The notes under the pieces: generated by a model
Databases searched by the model: none
The model's input: only the letters and a program-made list of their open reading frames with translations
Told to the model about the DNA's origin: nothing
Part shown: positions 10,136 to 23,100 of the stretch, in pieces
Position numbering within the stretch: position 1 is the stretch's first letter
How the letters are laid out: each line of letters opens with the position of its first letter
Position numbers and translations under genes: made by a program
Source of the DNA: Prosopocoilus inquinatus
Lineage: Eukaryota > Arthropoda > Insecta > Coleoptera > Lucanidae
Direction of reading: 5' to 3'
Length of the DNA stretch: 64,000 bases
NCBI GenBank assembly: GCA_036172665.1
Contig: CM069877.1
Span: 25,569,001 to 25,633,000 of the forward strand

Positions 10136-11923
10136 TATTTCCAGCTTCTGCTGCGTCGGAGAACATCGTATCTCACATCAGAGTAACTAGAGTCCATCGA
10201 AACGCCAAATAACATGATAGATGAGTAAGGATCGATTAGAAACATCACAGGAACAACGCTAATGCGTGTTGTTTCGTTCAAAACTATTTCCAGCTTCTGC
10301 TGCGTCCGAGAACTTCGTATCTCACATCAAAGTTACTGGAGTCCATCGAAACGCCAAATAACATGATAGATGAGTAAGGATCGATTAGATACATCACAGG
10401 AACAACGCTAATACGTGTTATTTCATTTAAAACTATTTCCAGCTTCAGCTGCGTCCGAGAACTTCGTATCTCACATCAAAGTTACTGAAGTCCATCGAAA
10501 CGCCAAATAACATAGTAGATAAGTAAGGATCGATTAGATACATCACAGGAACAACGCTAATACGTGTTGTTTCGTTCAAAACTATTTCCAGCTTCTGCTG
10601 CGTCCGAAAACTTTGTATCTCACATCAGAGTTACCGGAGTCCATCCAAACGCCAAATAACATTATAAATGAGTAAGGATCGATTTGATACATCACAGGAA
10701 CAACGCTAATGCGTGTTGTTTCGTTTAAAACTATTTCCAGTTTCTGCTGCGTCCGAAAACTTCATACCTCACATCTGAGTTACTGTTGTCCGTTGAAACG
10801 TCAAATAACATGATAGATGAGTAAGGATCGATTAGATACATCACAGGAACAACGCTAATGCGTGTTGTTTCGTTTAAAACTATTTCTAGCTTCAGCTGCG
10901 TCCGAGAACTTCGTATCTCACATCAAAGTTACTGGAGTCCATCGAAACGTCAAATAACATGACAGATGAGTAAGGATCGATTAGATACATCACAGGAACA
11001 ACGCTAATGCGTGTTGTTTCGTTTAAAACTATTTCCAACTTCTGCTGCGTCCGAAAATTTCGTATCTCACATTAGAGTTACTGGAGTCCATCGAAACGTC
11101 AAATAACATGATAGATGAGTAAGGATCGATTAGATACATCACAGGAACAACGCTAATACGTGTTATTTCATTTAAAACTATTTCCAGCTTCAGCTGCGTC
11201 CGAGAACTTCGTATCTCACATCAAAGTTACTGAAGTCCATCGAAACGCCAAATAACATAGTAGATAAGTAAGGATCGATTAGATACATCACAGGAACAAC
11301 GCTAATACGTGTTGTTTCGTTCAAAACTATTTCCAGCTTCTGCTGCGTCCGAAAACTTTGTATCTTACATCAGAGTTACCGGAGTCCATCCAAACGCCAA
11401 ATAACATTATAAATGAGTAAGGATAGATTAGATACATCACAGGAAGAACGCTAATGCGTGTTGTTTCGTTTAAAACTATTTCCAGTTTCTGCTGCGTCCG
11501 AAAACTTCATACCTCACATCTGAGTTACTGTTGTCCGTTGAAACGTCAAATAACATGATAGATGAGTAAGGATCGATTAGATACATCACAGGAACAACGC
11601 TAATGCGTTTTGTTTCATTTAAAACTATTTCCAGCTTCAGCTGCGTCCGAGAACTTCGTGTCTCACATCAAAGTTACTGGAGTCCATCGAAACGCCAAAT
11701 AAGATAGTAGATAAGTAAGGATCGATTAGATACATCACAGGAACAACGCTAATACGTGTTGTTTCGTTCAAAACTATTTCCAGCTTCTGCTGCGTCCGAA
11801 AACTTCATATCTCACATCTGAGTTACTGGAGTCCGTTGAAACGTCAAATAACATAGTAGATAAGTAAGGATCGATTAGATACTTCACAGGAACAACGCTA
11901 ATTCGTGTTGTTTCGTTCAAAAC

Positions 11924-14900
11924 TATTTCCAGCCCCTGTTGAGTTCGAGAACTTCGTATCTCACATCAGCGTTACTGGAGTCCGTTGAGACACGTCAAAT
12001 AACATAGTAGATAAGTAAGGATCGACTAGATAAATTACAGGAATAACGCTAATACGTGCTGTTTCGTTCAAAACTATATCCAGCTTCTGCTGCGTCTGAG
12101 AACTTCGTATCTCACATCAGCGTTACTGGAGTCCGTTCAAACGTCAAATAACATAATAGATAAGTAAGGATCGATTAGATACATCACAGGAACAACGCTA
12201 ATACGTGTTGTTTCGTTCAAAACTATTTCCAGCTTCTGCTGAGTCCTAGAACTTCTATCTCACATCAGAGTTACTGGAGTGCGTTGAAACGCCAAATAAC
12301 ATGATAGATGAGTGAGGATCGATTAGATACATCACAGGAACAACGCTAATACGTGTTGTTTCGTTCAAAACTATTTCCAGCTTCTGCTGCGTCCGAAAAC
12401 TTTGTATCTCACATCAGAGTTACCGGAGTCCATCCAAACGTCAAATAACATGATAGATGAGTAAGGATCGATTAGATACATCACAGGAACAACGCTAATG
12501 CGTGTTGTTTCATTTAAAACTATTTCCAGCTCCCGCTGCGTCCAAAAACTTCGTATCTCACATCAGAGTTACTAGAGTCCATCGAAACGTCAAATAACAT
12601 GATAGATAAGTAAGGATCGATTAGATACAGCACAGGAACAACGCTAATGCGTGTTGTTTCGTTTAAAACTATTTCCAGCTTCAGCTGCGTCCGAGAACTT
12701 CGTATCTCACATCAAAGTTATTGGAGTCCATCGAAACGCCAAATAACATGAGAGATGAGTAAGGATCGATTAGATACATCACAGGAACAACGCTAATGCG
12801 TGTTGTTTCGTTTAAAACTATTTCTAGCTTCAGCTGCGTCCGAGAACTTCGTATCTCACATCAAAGTTACTGGAGTCCATCGAAACGCCAAATTACATGA
12901 TAGATGAGTAAGGATCGATTAGATACATCACAGGAACAACGCTAATGCGTGTTGTTTCGTTTAAAACTATTTCCAACTTCTGCTGCGTCCGAGAACTTCG
13001 TATCTCACATCAGCGTTACTGGAGTCCGTTCAAACGCCAAATAACATAGTAGATAAGTAAGGATCGATTAGATACATCACAGGAACAACGCTAATGCATG
13101 TTGTTTCATTTAAAACTATTTCCAGCTTCTGCTGCGTCGGAGAACATCGTATCTCACATCAGAGTAACTAGAGTCCATCGAAACGCCAAATAACATGATA
13201 GATGAGTAAGGATCGATTAGAAACATCACAGGAACAACGCTAATGCGTGTTGTTTCGTTCAAAACTATTTCCAGCTTCTGCTGCGTCCGAGAACTTCGTA
13301 TCTCACATCAAAGTTACTGGAGTCCATCGAAACGCCAAATAACATGATAGATGAGTAAGGATCGATTAGATACATCACAGGAGCAACGCTAATGCGTGTT
13401 GTTTCGTTTAAAACTATTTCCAACTTCTGCTGCGTCCGAAAATTTCTTATCTCACATTAGAGTTACTGGAGTCCATCGAAACGTCAAATAACATGATAGA
13501 TGAGTAAGGATCGATTAGATACATCACAGGAACAACGCTAATACGTGTTATTTCATTTAAAACTATTTCCAGCTTCAGCTGCGTCCGAGAACTTCGTATC
13601 TCACATCAAAGTTACTGAAGTCCATCGAAACGCCAAATAACATAGTAGATAAGTAAGGATCGATTAGATACATCACAGGAACAACGCTAATACGTGTTGT
13701 TTCGTTCAAAACTATTTCCAGCTTCTGCTGCGTCCGAAAACTTTGTATCTCACATCAGAGTTACCGGAGTCCATCCAAACGCCAAATAACATTATAAATG
13801 AGTAAGGATCGATTTGATACATCACAGGAACAACGCTAATGCGTGTTGTTTCGTTTAAAACTATTTCCAGTTTCTGCTGCGTCCGAAAACTTCATACCTC
13901 ACATCTGAGTTACTGTTGTCCGTTGAAACGTCAAATAACATGATAGATGAGTAAGGATCGATTAGATACATCACAGGAACAACGCTAATGCGTGTTGTTT
14001 CGTTTAAAACTATTTCTAGCTTCAGCTGCGTCCGAGAACTTCGTATCTCACATCAAAGTTACTGGAGTCCATCGAAACGTCAAATAACATGACAGATGAG
14101 TAAGGATCGATTAGATACATCACAGGAACAACGCTAATGCGTGTTGTTTCGTTTAAAACTATTTCCAACTTCTGCTGCGTCCGAAAATTTCGTATCTCAC
14201 ATTAGAGTTACTGGAGTCCATCGAAACGTCAAATAACATGATAGATGAGTAAGGATCGATTAGATACATCACAGGAACAACGCTAATACGTGTTATTTCA
14301 TTTAAAACTATTTCCAGCTTCAGCTGCGTCCGAGAACTTCGTATCTCACATCAAAGTTACTGAAGTCCATCGAAACGCCAAATAACATAGTAGATAAGTA
14401 AGGATCGATTAGATACATCACAGGAACAACGCTAATACGTGTTGTTTCGTTCAAAACTATTTCCAGCTTCTGCTGCGTCCGAAAACTTTGTATCTTACAT
14501 CAGAGTTACCGGAGTCCATCCAAACGCCAAATAACATTATAAATGAGTAAGGATAGATTAGATACATCACAGGAAGAACGCTAATGCGTGTTGTTTCGTT
14601 TAAAACTATTTCCAGTTTCTGCTGCGTCCGAAAACTTCATACCTCACATCTGAGTTACTGTTGTCCGTTGAAACGTCAAATAACATGATAGATGAGTAAG
14701 GATCGATTAGATACATCACAGGAACAACGCTAATGCGTTTTGTTTCATTTAAAACTATTTCCAGCTTCAGCTGCGTCCGAGAACTTCGTGTCTCACATCA
14801 AAGTTACTGGAGTCCATCGAAACGCCAAATAAGATAGTAGATAAGTAAGGATCGATTAGATACATCACAGGAACAACGCTAATACGTGTTGTTTCGTTCA

Positions 14901-15053
14901 AAACTATTTCCAGCTTCTGCTGCGTCCGAAAACTTCATATCTCACATCTGAGTTACTGGAGTCCGTTGAAACGTCAAATAACATAGTAGATAAGTAAGGA
15001 TCGATTAGATACTTCACAGGAACAACGCTAATTCGTGTTGTTTCGTTCAAAAC
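11924..15053. repeat. 21-monomer HOR, copy L2 (3,130 bp)
   Basis: This is the second copy of the unit beginning with the gcccctg monomer. It has one monomer more than L1: after the shared taatgcatg and agaaacat monomers, a ccaac monomer with ttcttatc and a preceding caggagcaac is present around 13381-13560 that L1 lacks. It shares gagagatgag (near 12750) with L3 but not with L1, so L2 and L3 are closer to each other in that part. Confidence 0.85.
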
Positions 15054-16395
15054 TATTTCCAGCCCCTGTTGAGTTCGAGAACTTCGTATCTCACATCAGC
15101 GTTACTGGAGTCCGTTGAGACACGTCAAATAACATAGTAGATAAGTAAGGATCGACTAGATAAATTACAGGAATAACGCTAATACGTGCTGTTTCGTTCA
15201 AAACTATATCCAGCTTCTGCTGCGTCTGAGAACTTCGTATCTCACATCAGCGTTACTGGAGTCCGTTCAAACGTCAAATAACATAATAGATAAGTAAGGA
15301 TCGATTAGATACATCACAGGAACAACGCTAATACGTGTTGTTTCGTTCAAAACTATTTCCAGCTTCTGCTGAGTCCTAGAACTTCTATCTCACATCAGAG
15401 TTACTGGAGTGCGTTGAAACGCCAAATAACATGATAGATGAGTGAGGATCGATTAGATACATCACAGGAACAACGCTAATACGTGTTGTTTCGTTCAAAA
15501 CTATTTCCAGCTTCTGCTGCGTCCGAAAACTTTGTATCTCACATCAGAGTTACCGGAGTCCATCCAAACGTCAAATAACATGATAGATGAGTAAGGATCG
15601 ATTAGATACATCACAGGAACAACGCTAATGCGTGTTGTTTCATTTAAAACTATTTCCAGCTCCCGCTGCGTCCAAAAACTTCGTATCTCACATCAGAGTT
15701 ACTAGAGTCCATCGAAACGTCAAATAACATGATAGATAAGTAAGGATCGATTAGATACAGCACAGGAACAACGCTAATGCGTGTTGTTTCGTTTAAAACT
15801 ATTTCCAGCTTCAGCTGCGTCCGAGAACTTCGTATCTCACATCAAAGTTATTGGAGTCCATCGAAACGCCAAATAACATGAGAGATGAGTAAGGATCGAT
15901 TAGATACATCACAGGAACAACGCTAATGCGTGTTGTTTCGTTTAAAACTATTTCTAGCTTCAGCTGCGTCCGAGAACTTCGTATCTCACATCAAAGTTAC
16001 TGGAGTCCATCGAAACGCCAAATTACATGATAGATGAGTAAGGATCGATTAGATACATCACAGGAACAACGCTAATGCGTGTTGTTTCGTTTAAAACTAT
16101 TTCCAACTTCTGCTGCGTCCGAGAACTTCGTATCTCACATCAGCGTTACTGGAGTCCGTTCAAACGCCAAATAACATAGTAGATAAGTAAGGATCGATTA
16201 GATACATCACAGGAACAACGCTAATGCATGTTGTTTCATTTAAAACTATTTCCAGCTTCTGCTGCGTCGGAGAACATCGTATCTCACATCAGAGTAACTA
16301 GAGTCCATCGAAACGCCAAATAACATGATAGATGAGTAAGGATCGATTAGAAACATCACAGGAACAACGCTAATGCGTGTTGTTTCGTTCAAAAC
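15054..16395. repeat. HOR copy L3, truncated by the 59-mer block
   Basis: The third copy starts with the gcccctg monomer 3,130 bp after L2 and follows it through the taatgcatg monomer (motif at 16222) and the agaaacat monomer. At 16396 the order switches to the gattacatac and aaaacgtcg monomers that open the 59-mer block, so this copy covers only nine monomers of the unit. Confidence 0.8.
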
Positions 16396-17885
16396 TATTT
16401 CCAGCTTCTGCTGCGTCCGAGAACTTCGTATCTCACATCAAAGTTACTGGAGTCCATCGAAACGCCAAATAACATGATAGATGAGTAAGGATCGATTACA
16501 TACATCACAGGAACAACGCTAATACGTGTTGTTTCGTTTAAAACTATTTCCAGCTTCTGCTGCGTCCGAAAACGTCGTATCTCACATCAGAGTTACTGGA
16601 GTCCATCGAAACGTCAAATAACCTCATAGATAAGTAAGGATCGATTAGATACAGCACAGGAACAACGCTAATGCGTGTTGTTTCGTTTAAAACTATTTCT
16701 AGCTTCAGCTGCGTCCGAGAACTTCGTATCTCACATCAAAGTTACTGGAGTCCATCGAAACGCCAAATAACATGACAGATGAGTAAGGATCGATTAGATA
16801 CATCACAGGAGCAACGCTAATGCGTGTTGTTTCGTTTAAAACTATTTCCAACTTCTGCTGCGTCCGAAAATTTCTTATCTCACATTAGAGTTACTGGAGT
16901 CCATCGAAACGTCAAATAACATGATAGATGAGTAAGGATCGATTAGATACATCACAGGAACAACGCTAATACGTGTTATTTCATTTAAAACTATTTCCAG
17001 CTTCAGCTGCGTCCGAGAACTTCGTATCTCACATCAAAGTTACTGAAGTCCATCGAAACGCCAAATAACATAGTAGATAAGTAAGGATCGATTAGATACA
17101 TCACAGGAACAACGCTAATACGTGTTGTTTCGTTCAAAACTATTTCCAGCTTCTGCTGCGTCCGAAAACTTTGTATCTCACATCAGAGTTACCGGAGTCC
17201 ATCCAAACGCCAAATAACATTATAAATGAGTAAGGATCGATTAGATACATCACAGGAACAACGCTAATGCGTGTTGTTTCGTTTAAAACTATTTCCAGTT
17301 TCTGCTGCGTCCGAAAACTTCATACCTCACATCTGAGTTACTGTTGTCCGTTGAAACGTCAAATAACATGATAGATGAGTAAGGATCGATTAGATACATC
17401 ACAGGAACAACGCTAATGCGTGTTGTTTCGTTTAAAACTATTTCTAGCTTCAGCTGCGTCCGAGAACTTCGTATCTCACATCAAAGTTACTGGAGTCCAT
17501 CGAAACGTCAAATAACATGACAGATGAGTAAGGATCGATTAGATACATCACAGGAACAACGCTAATGCGTGTTGTTTCGTTTAAAACTATTTCCAACTTC
17601 TGCTGCGTCCGAAAATTTCGTATCTCACATTAGAGTTACTGGAGTCCATCGAAACGTCAAATAACATGATAGATGAGTAAGGATCGATTAGATACATCAC
17701 AGGAACAACGCTAATACGTGTTATTTCATTTAAAACTATTTCCAGCTTCAGCTGCGTCCGAGAACTTCGTATCTCACATCAAAGTTACTGAAGTCCATCG
17801 AAACGCCAAATAACATAGTAGATAAGTAAGGATCGATTAGATACATCACAGGAACAACGCTAATACGTGTTGTTTCGTTCAAAAC

Positions 17886-18034
17886 TATTTCCAGCTTCTG
17901 CTGCGTCCGAAAACTTTGTATCTTACATCAGAGTTACTGGAGTCCATCGAAACGCCAAATAACATGATAGATGAGTAAGGATCGATTACATACATCACAG
18001 GAACAACGCTAATACGTGTTGTTTCGTTTAAAAC
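17886..18034 (+). repeat. Chimeric monomer inside copy A
   Basis: The first part (actttgtatcttacatcagag) is the actttg type; from gttactggag on it is the type preceding the aaaacgtcg monomer, with gattacatac. The same fusion lies 8,791 bp on at 26677-26825, so it predates the 59-mer duplication. It allowed the first ten monomers of the unit to be followed by a second aaaacgtcg monomer. Confidence 0.8.
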
Positions 18035-18779
18035 TATTTCCAGCTTCTGCTGCGTCCGAAAACGTCGTATCTCACATCAGAGTTACTGGAGTCCATCGAA
18101 ACGTCAAATAACCTCATAGATAAGTAAGGATCGATTAGATACAGCACAGGAACAACGCTAATGCGTGTTGTTTCGTTTAAAACTATTTCTAGCTTCAGCT
18201 GCGTCCGAGAACTTCGTATCTCACATCAAAGTTACTGGAGTCCATCGAAACGCCAAATAACATGACAGATGAGTAAGGATCGATTAGATACATCACAGGA
18301 ACAACGCTAATGCGTGTTGTTTCGTTTAAAACTATTTCCAACTTCTGCTGCGTCCGAAAATTTCTTATCTCACATTAGAGTTACTGGAGTCCATCGAAAC
18401 GTCAAATAACATGATAGATGAGTAAGGATCGATTAGATACATCACAGGAACAACGCTAATACGTGTTATTTCATTTAAAACTATTTCCAGCTTCAGCTGC
18501 GTCCGAGAAATTCGTATCTCACATCAAAGTTACTGAAGTCCATCGAAACGCCAAATAACATAGTAGATAAGTAAGGATCGATTAGATACATCACAGGAAC
18601 AACGCTAATGCGTGTTGTTTCGTTTAAAACTATTTCCAGTTTCTGCTGCGTCCGAAAACTTCATACCTCACATCTGAGTTACTGTTGTCCGTTGAAACGT
18701 CAAATAACATGATAGATGAGTAAGGATCGATTAGATACATCACAGGAACAACGCTAATGCGTGTTGTTTCGTTTAAAAC

Positions 18780-21610
18780 TATGTCTAGCTTCAGCTGCGT
18801 CCGAGAACTTCGTATCTCACATCAAAGTTACTGGAGTCCATCGAAACGTCAAATAACATGACAGATGAGTAAGGATCGATTAGATACATCACAGGAACAA
18901 CGCTAATGCGTGTTGTTTCGTTTAATACTATTTCCAACTTCTGCTGCGTCCGAAAATTTCGTATCTCACATTAGAGTTACTGGAGTCCATCGAAACGTCA
19001 AATAACATGATAGATGAGTAAGGATCGATTAGATACATCACAGGAACAACGCTAATACGTGTTGTTTCATTTAAAACTATTTCCAGCTTCTGCTGCGTCC
19101 GAGAACATCGTATCTCACATCAGAGTTACTGGAGTCCATCGAAACGTCAAATAACCTGATAGATAAGTAAGGATCGATTAGATACAGCACAGGAACAACG
19201 CTAATGCGTGTTGTTTCGTTTAAAACTATTTCTAGCTTCAGCTGCGTCCGAGAACTTCGTATCTCACATCAAAGTTACTGGAGTCCATCGAAACGCCAAA
19301 TAACATGATAGATGAGTAAGGATCGATTAGATACATCACAGGAACAACGCTAATGCGTGTTGTTTCGTTTAAAACTATTTCCAGCTTCTGCTGCGTCCGA
19401 AAATTTCGTATCTCACATTAGAGTTACTGGAGTCCATCGAAAGGTCAAATAACACGATAGATAAGTAAGGATCGATTAGATACATCACAGGAACAACGCT
19501 GATACGTGTTGTTTCGTTCAAAACTATTTCCAGCTTCTGCTGCGTCCGAAAACTTTGTATCTCACATCAGAGTTACCGGAGTCAATCCAAACGTCAAATA
19601 ACATGATAGATGAGTAAGGATCGATTAGATACATCACAGGAACAACGCTAATGCGTGTTGTTTCATTTAAAACTATTTCCAGCTCCCGCTGCGTCCAAAA
19701 ACTTCGTATCTCACATCAGAGTTACTAGAGTCCATCCAAACGCCAAATAACATTATAAATGAGTAAGGATCGATTAGATACATCACAGGAACGACGCTAA
19801 TGCGTGTTGTTTCGTTTAAAACTATTTCTAGCTTCAGCTGCGTCCGAGAACTTCGTATCTCACATCAAAGTTACTGGAGTCCATCGAAACGTCAAATAAC
19901 ATGACAGATGAGTAAGGATCGATTAGATACATCACAGGAACAACGCTAATGCGTGTTGTTTCGTTTAAAACTATTTCCAACTTCTGCTGCGTCCGAAAAT
20001 TTCGTATCTCACATTAGAGTTACTGGAGTCCATCGAAACGTCAAATAACATGATAGATGAGTAAGGATCGATTAGATACATCACAGGAACAACGCTAATA
20101 CGTGTTATTTCATTTAAAACTATTTCCAGCTTCAGCTGCGTCCGAGAACTTCTTATCTCACATCAAAGTTACTGAAGTCCATCGAAACGCCAAATAACAT
20201 AGTAGATAAGTAAGGATCGATTAGATACATCACAGGAACAACGCTAATACGTGTTGTTTCGTTCAAAACTATTTCCAGCTTCTGCTGCGTCCGAAAACTT
20301 TGTATCTTACATCAGAGTTACCGGAGTCCATCCAAACGCCAAATAACATTATAAATGAGTAAGGATCGATTAGATACATCACAGGAAGAACGCTAATGCG
20401 TGTTGTTTCGTTTAAAACTATTTCCAGTTTCTGCTGCGTCCGAAAACTTCATACCTCACATCTGAGTTACTGTTGTCCGTTGAAACGTCAAATAACATGA
20501 TAGATGAGTAAGGATCGATTAGATACATCACAGGAACAACGCTAATGCGTTTTGTTTCGTTTAAAACTATTTCTAGTTTCTGCTGCGTCCGAAAATTTCG
20601 TATCTCACATTAGAGTTACTGGAGTCCATCGAAACGTCAAATAACATGATAGATGAGTAAGGATCGATTAGATACATCACAGGAACAACGCTAATACGTG
20701 TTGTTTCGTTCAAAACTATTTCCAGCTTCTGCTGCGTCCGAAAACTTTGTATCTAACATCAGAGTTACCGGAGTCCATCGAAACGTCAAATAACATGATA
20801 GATGAGTAAGGATCGATTACATACATCACAGGAACAACGCTAATGCGTGTTGTTTCATTTAAAACTATTTCCAGCTTCTGCTGCGTCCGAGAACATCGTA
20901 TCTCACATCAGAGTTACTGGAGTACATCGAAACGTCAAATAACCTGATAGATAAGTAAGGATCGATTAGATACAGCACAGGAACATCGCTAATGCGTGTT
21001 GTTTCGTTTAAAACTATTTCTAGCTTCAGCTGCGTCCGAGAACTTCGTATCTCACATCAAAGTTACTGGAGTCCATCGAAACGCCAAATAACATGATAGA
21101 TGAGTAAGGATCGATTAGATACATCACAGGAACAACGCTAATGCGTGTTGTTTCGTTTAAAACTATTTCCAGCTTCTGCTGCATCCGAAAATTTCGTATC
21201 TCACATTAGAGTTACTGGAGTCCATCGAAACGTCAAATAACATGATAGATGAGTAAGGATCGATTAGATACATCACAGGAACAACGCTAATACGTGTTAT
21301 TTCATTTAAAACTATTTCCAGCTTCAGCTGCGTCCGAGAACTTCGTGTCTCACATCAAAGTTACTGGAGTCCATCGAAACGCCAAATAAGATAGTAGATA
21401 AGTAAGGATCGATTAGATACATCACAGGAACAACGCTAATACGTGTTGTTTCGTTCAAAACTATTTCCAGCTTCTGCTGCGTCCGAAAACTTCATATCTC
21501 ACATCTGAGTTACTGTTGTCCGTTGAAACGTCAAATAACATGATAGATGAGTAAGGATCGATTAGATACATCACAGGAACAACGCTAATGCGTGTTGTTT
21601 CGTTTAAAAC
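18780..21610. repeat. 19-monomer HOR (2,831 bp), copy in A
   Basis: The unit starts with the tatgtctagc monomer and ends with a fusion monomer reading tcatatctcacatctgag then actgttgtcc. The tatgtct start returns at 21611, exactly 19 monomers on. Other markers inside are gtttaatac, gaaaggtcaaataacacg, gctgatacg, gtcaatcc and gctcccgctg. The same unit begins at 27571 and 35021, each again followed by a second round after 2,831 bp. The round starting at 21611 leaves the pattern at 22952. Confidence 0.88.
21462..21610 (+). repeat. Fusion monomer closing the 19-mer
   Basis: This monomer begins as the cttctgctg/tcatatctc type, which elsewhere (for example 8785, 40534) continues actggagtccgttg and leads to the gcccctg monomer. 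Here it continues actgttgtccgttg and gatagatgag, leading back to a tatgtct monomer. It is thus the crossover that created the 19-mer repeat. Identical fusions occur at 30253-30401 and 37703-37851. Confidence 0.8.
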
Positions 21611-22951
21611 TATGTCTAGCTTCAGCTGCGTCCGAGAACTTCGTATCTCACATCAAAGTTACTGGAGTCCATCGAAACGTCAAATAACATGACAGATGAG
21701 TAAGGATCGATTAGATACATCACAGGAACAACGCTAATGCGTGTTGTTTCGTTTAATACTATTTCCAACTTCTGCTGCGTCCGAAAATTTCGTATCTCAC
21801 ATTAGAGTTACTGGAGTCCATCGAAACGTCAAATAACATGATAGATGAGTAAGGATCGATTAGATACATCACAGGAACAACGCTAATACGTGTTGTTTCA
21901 TTTAAAACTATTTCCAGCTTCTGCTGCGTCCGAGAACATCGTATCTCACATCAGAGTTACTGGAGTCCATCGAAACGTCAAATAACCTGATAGATAAGTA
22001 AGGATCGATTAGATACAGCACAGGAACAACGCTAATGCGTGTTGTTTCGTTTAAAACTATTTCTAGCTTCAGCTGCGTCCGAGAACTTCGTATCTCACAT
22101 CAAAGTTACTGGAGTCCATCGAAACGCCAAATAACATGATAGATGAGTAAGGATCGATTAGATACATCACAGGAACAACGCTAATGCGTGTTGTTTCGTT
22201 TAAAACTATTTCCAGCTTCTGCTGCGTCCGAAAATTTCGTATCTCACATTAGAGTTACTGGAGTCCATCGAAAGGTCAAATAACACGATAGATAAGTAAG
22301 GATCGATTAGATACATCACAGGAACAACGCTGATACGTGTTGTTTCGTTCAAAACTATTTCCAGCTTCTGCTGCGTCCGAAAACTTTGTATCTCACATCA
22401 GAGTTACCGGAGTCAATCCAAACGTCAAATAACATGATAGATGAGTAAGGATCGATTAGATACATCACAGGAACAACGCTAATGCGTGTTGTTTCATTTA
22501 AAACTATTTCCAGCTCCCGCTGCGTCCAAAAACTTCGTATCTCACATCAGAGTTACTAGAGTCCATCCAAACGCCAAATAACATTATAAATGAGTAAGGA
22601 TCGATTAGATACATCACAGGAACAACGCTAATGCGTGTTGTTTCGTTTAAAACTATTTCTAGCTTCAGCTGCGTCCGAGAACTTCGTATCTCACATCAAA
22701 GTTACTGGAGTCCATCGAAACGTCAAATAACATGACAGATGAGTAAGGATCGATTAGATACATCACAGGAACAACGCTAATGCGTGTTGTTTCGTTTAAA
22801 ACTATTTCCAACTTCTGCTGCGTCCGAAAATTTCGTATCTCACATTAGAGTTACTGGAGTCCATCGAAACGTCAAATAACATGATAGATGAGTAAGGATC
22901 GATTAGATACATCACAGGAACAACGCTAATACGTGTTATTTCATTTAAAAC

Positions 22952-23100
22952 TATTTCCAGCTTCAGCTGCGTCCGAGAACTTCGTATCTCACATCAAAGT
23001 TACTGGAGTCCATCGAAACGCCAAATAACATGATAGATGAGTAAGGATCGATTACATACATCACAGGAACAACGCTAATACGTGTTGTTTCGTTTAAAAC
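22952..23100 (+). repeat. Chimeric monomer before the third aaaacgtcg monomer
   Basis: It begins as the cagcttcag/catcaaag type that usually goes on to actgaagtcc and agtagataag, but continues actggagtcc, gatagatgag and gattacatac. It ends the second round of the 19-mer and reopens the aaaacgtcg series at 23101. The same monomer lies at 31743-31891 in copy B. Confidence 0.7.

Larger units (their letters stand above)
8943..11923. repeat. 20-monomer HOR, copy L1 (2,981 bp)
   Basis: This unit opens with the 151-bp gcccctg monomer, followed by the tatatcc/gcgtctgag monomer, the cttctatc monomer (one base short), an actttg monomer, a gctcccgctg monomer, a gttattgg monomer, and so on through the taatgcatg monomer and the 5-mer cycle. 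It recurs at 11924 with an offset of 2,981 bp, that is 20 x 149 plus 2 minus 1. Private differences include gagaaagg near 9479 and aacgatcg near 9780. Confidence 0.85.
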
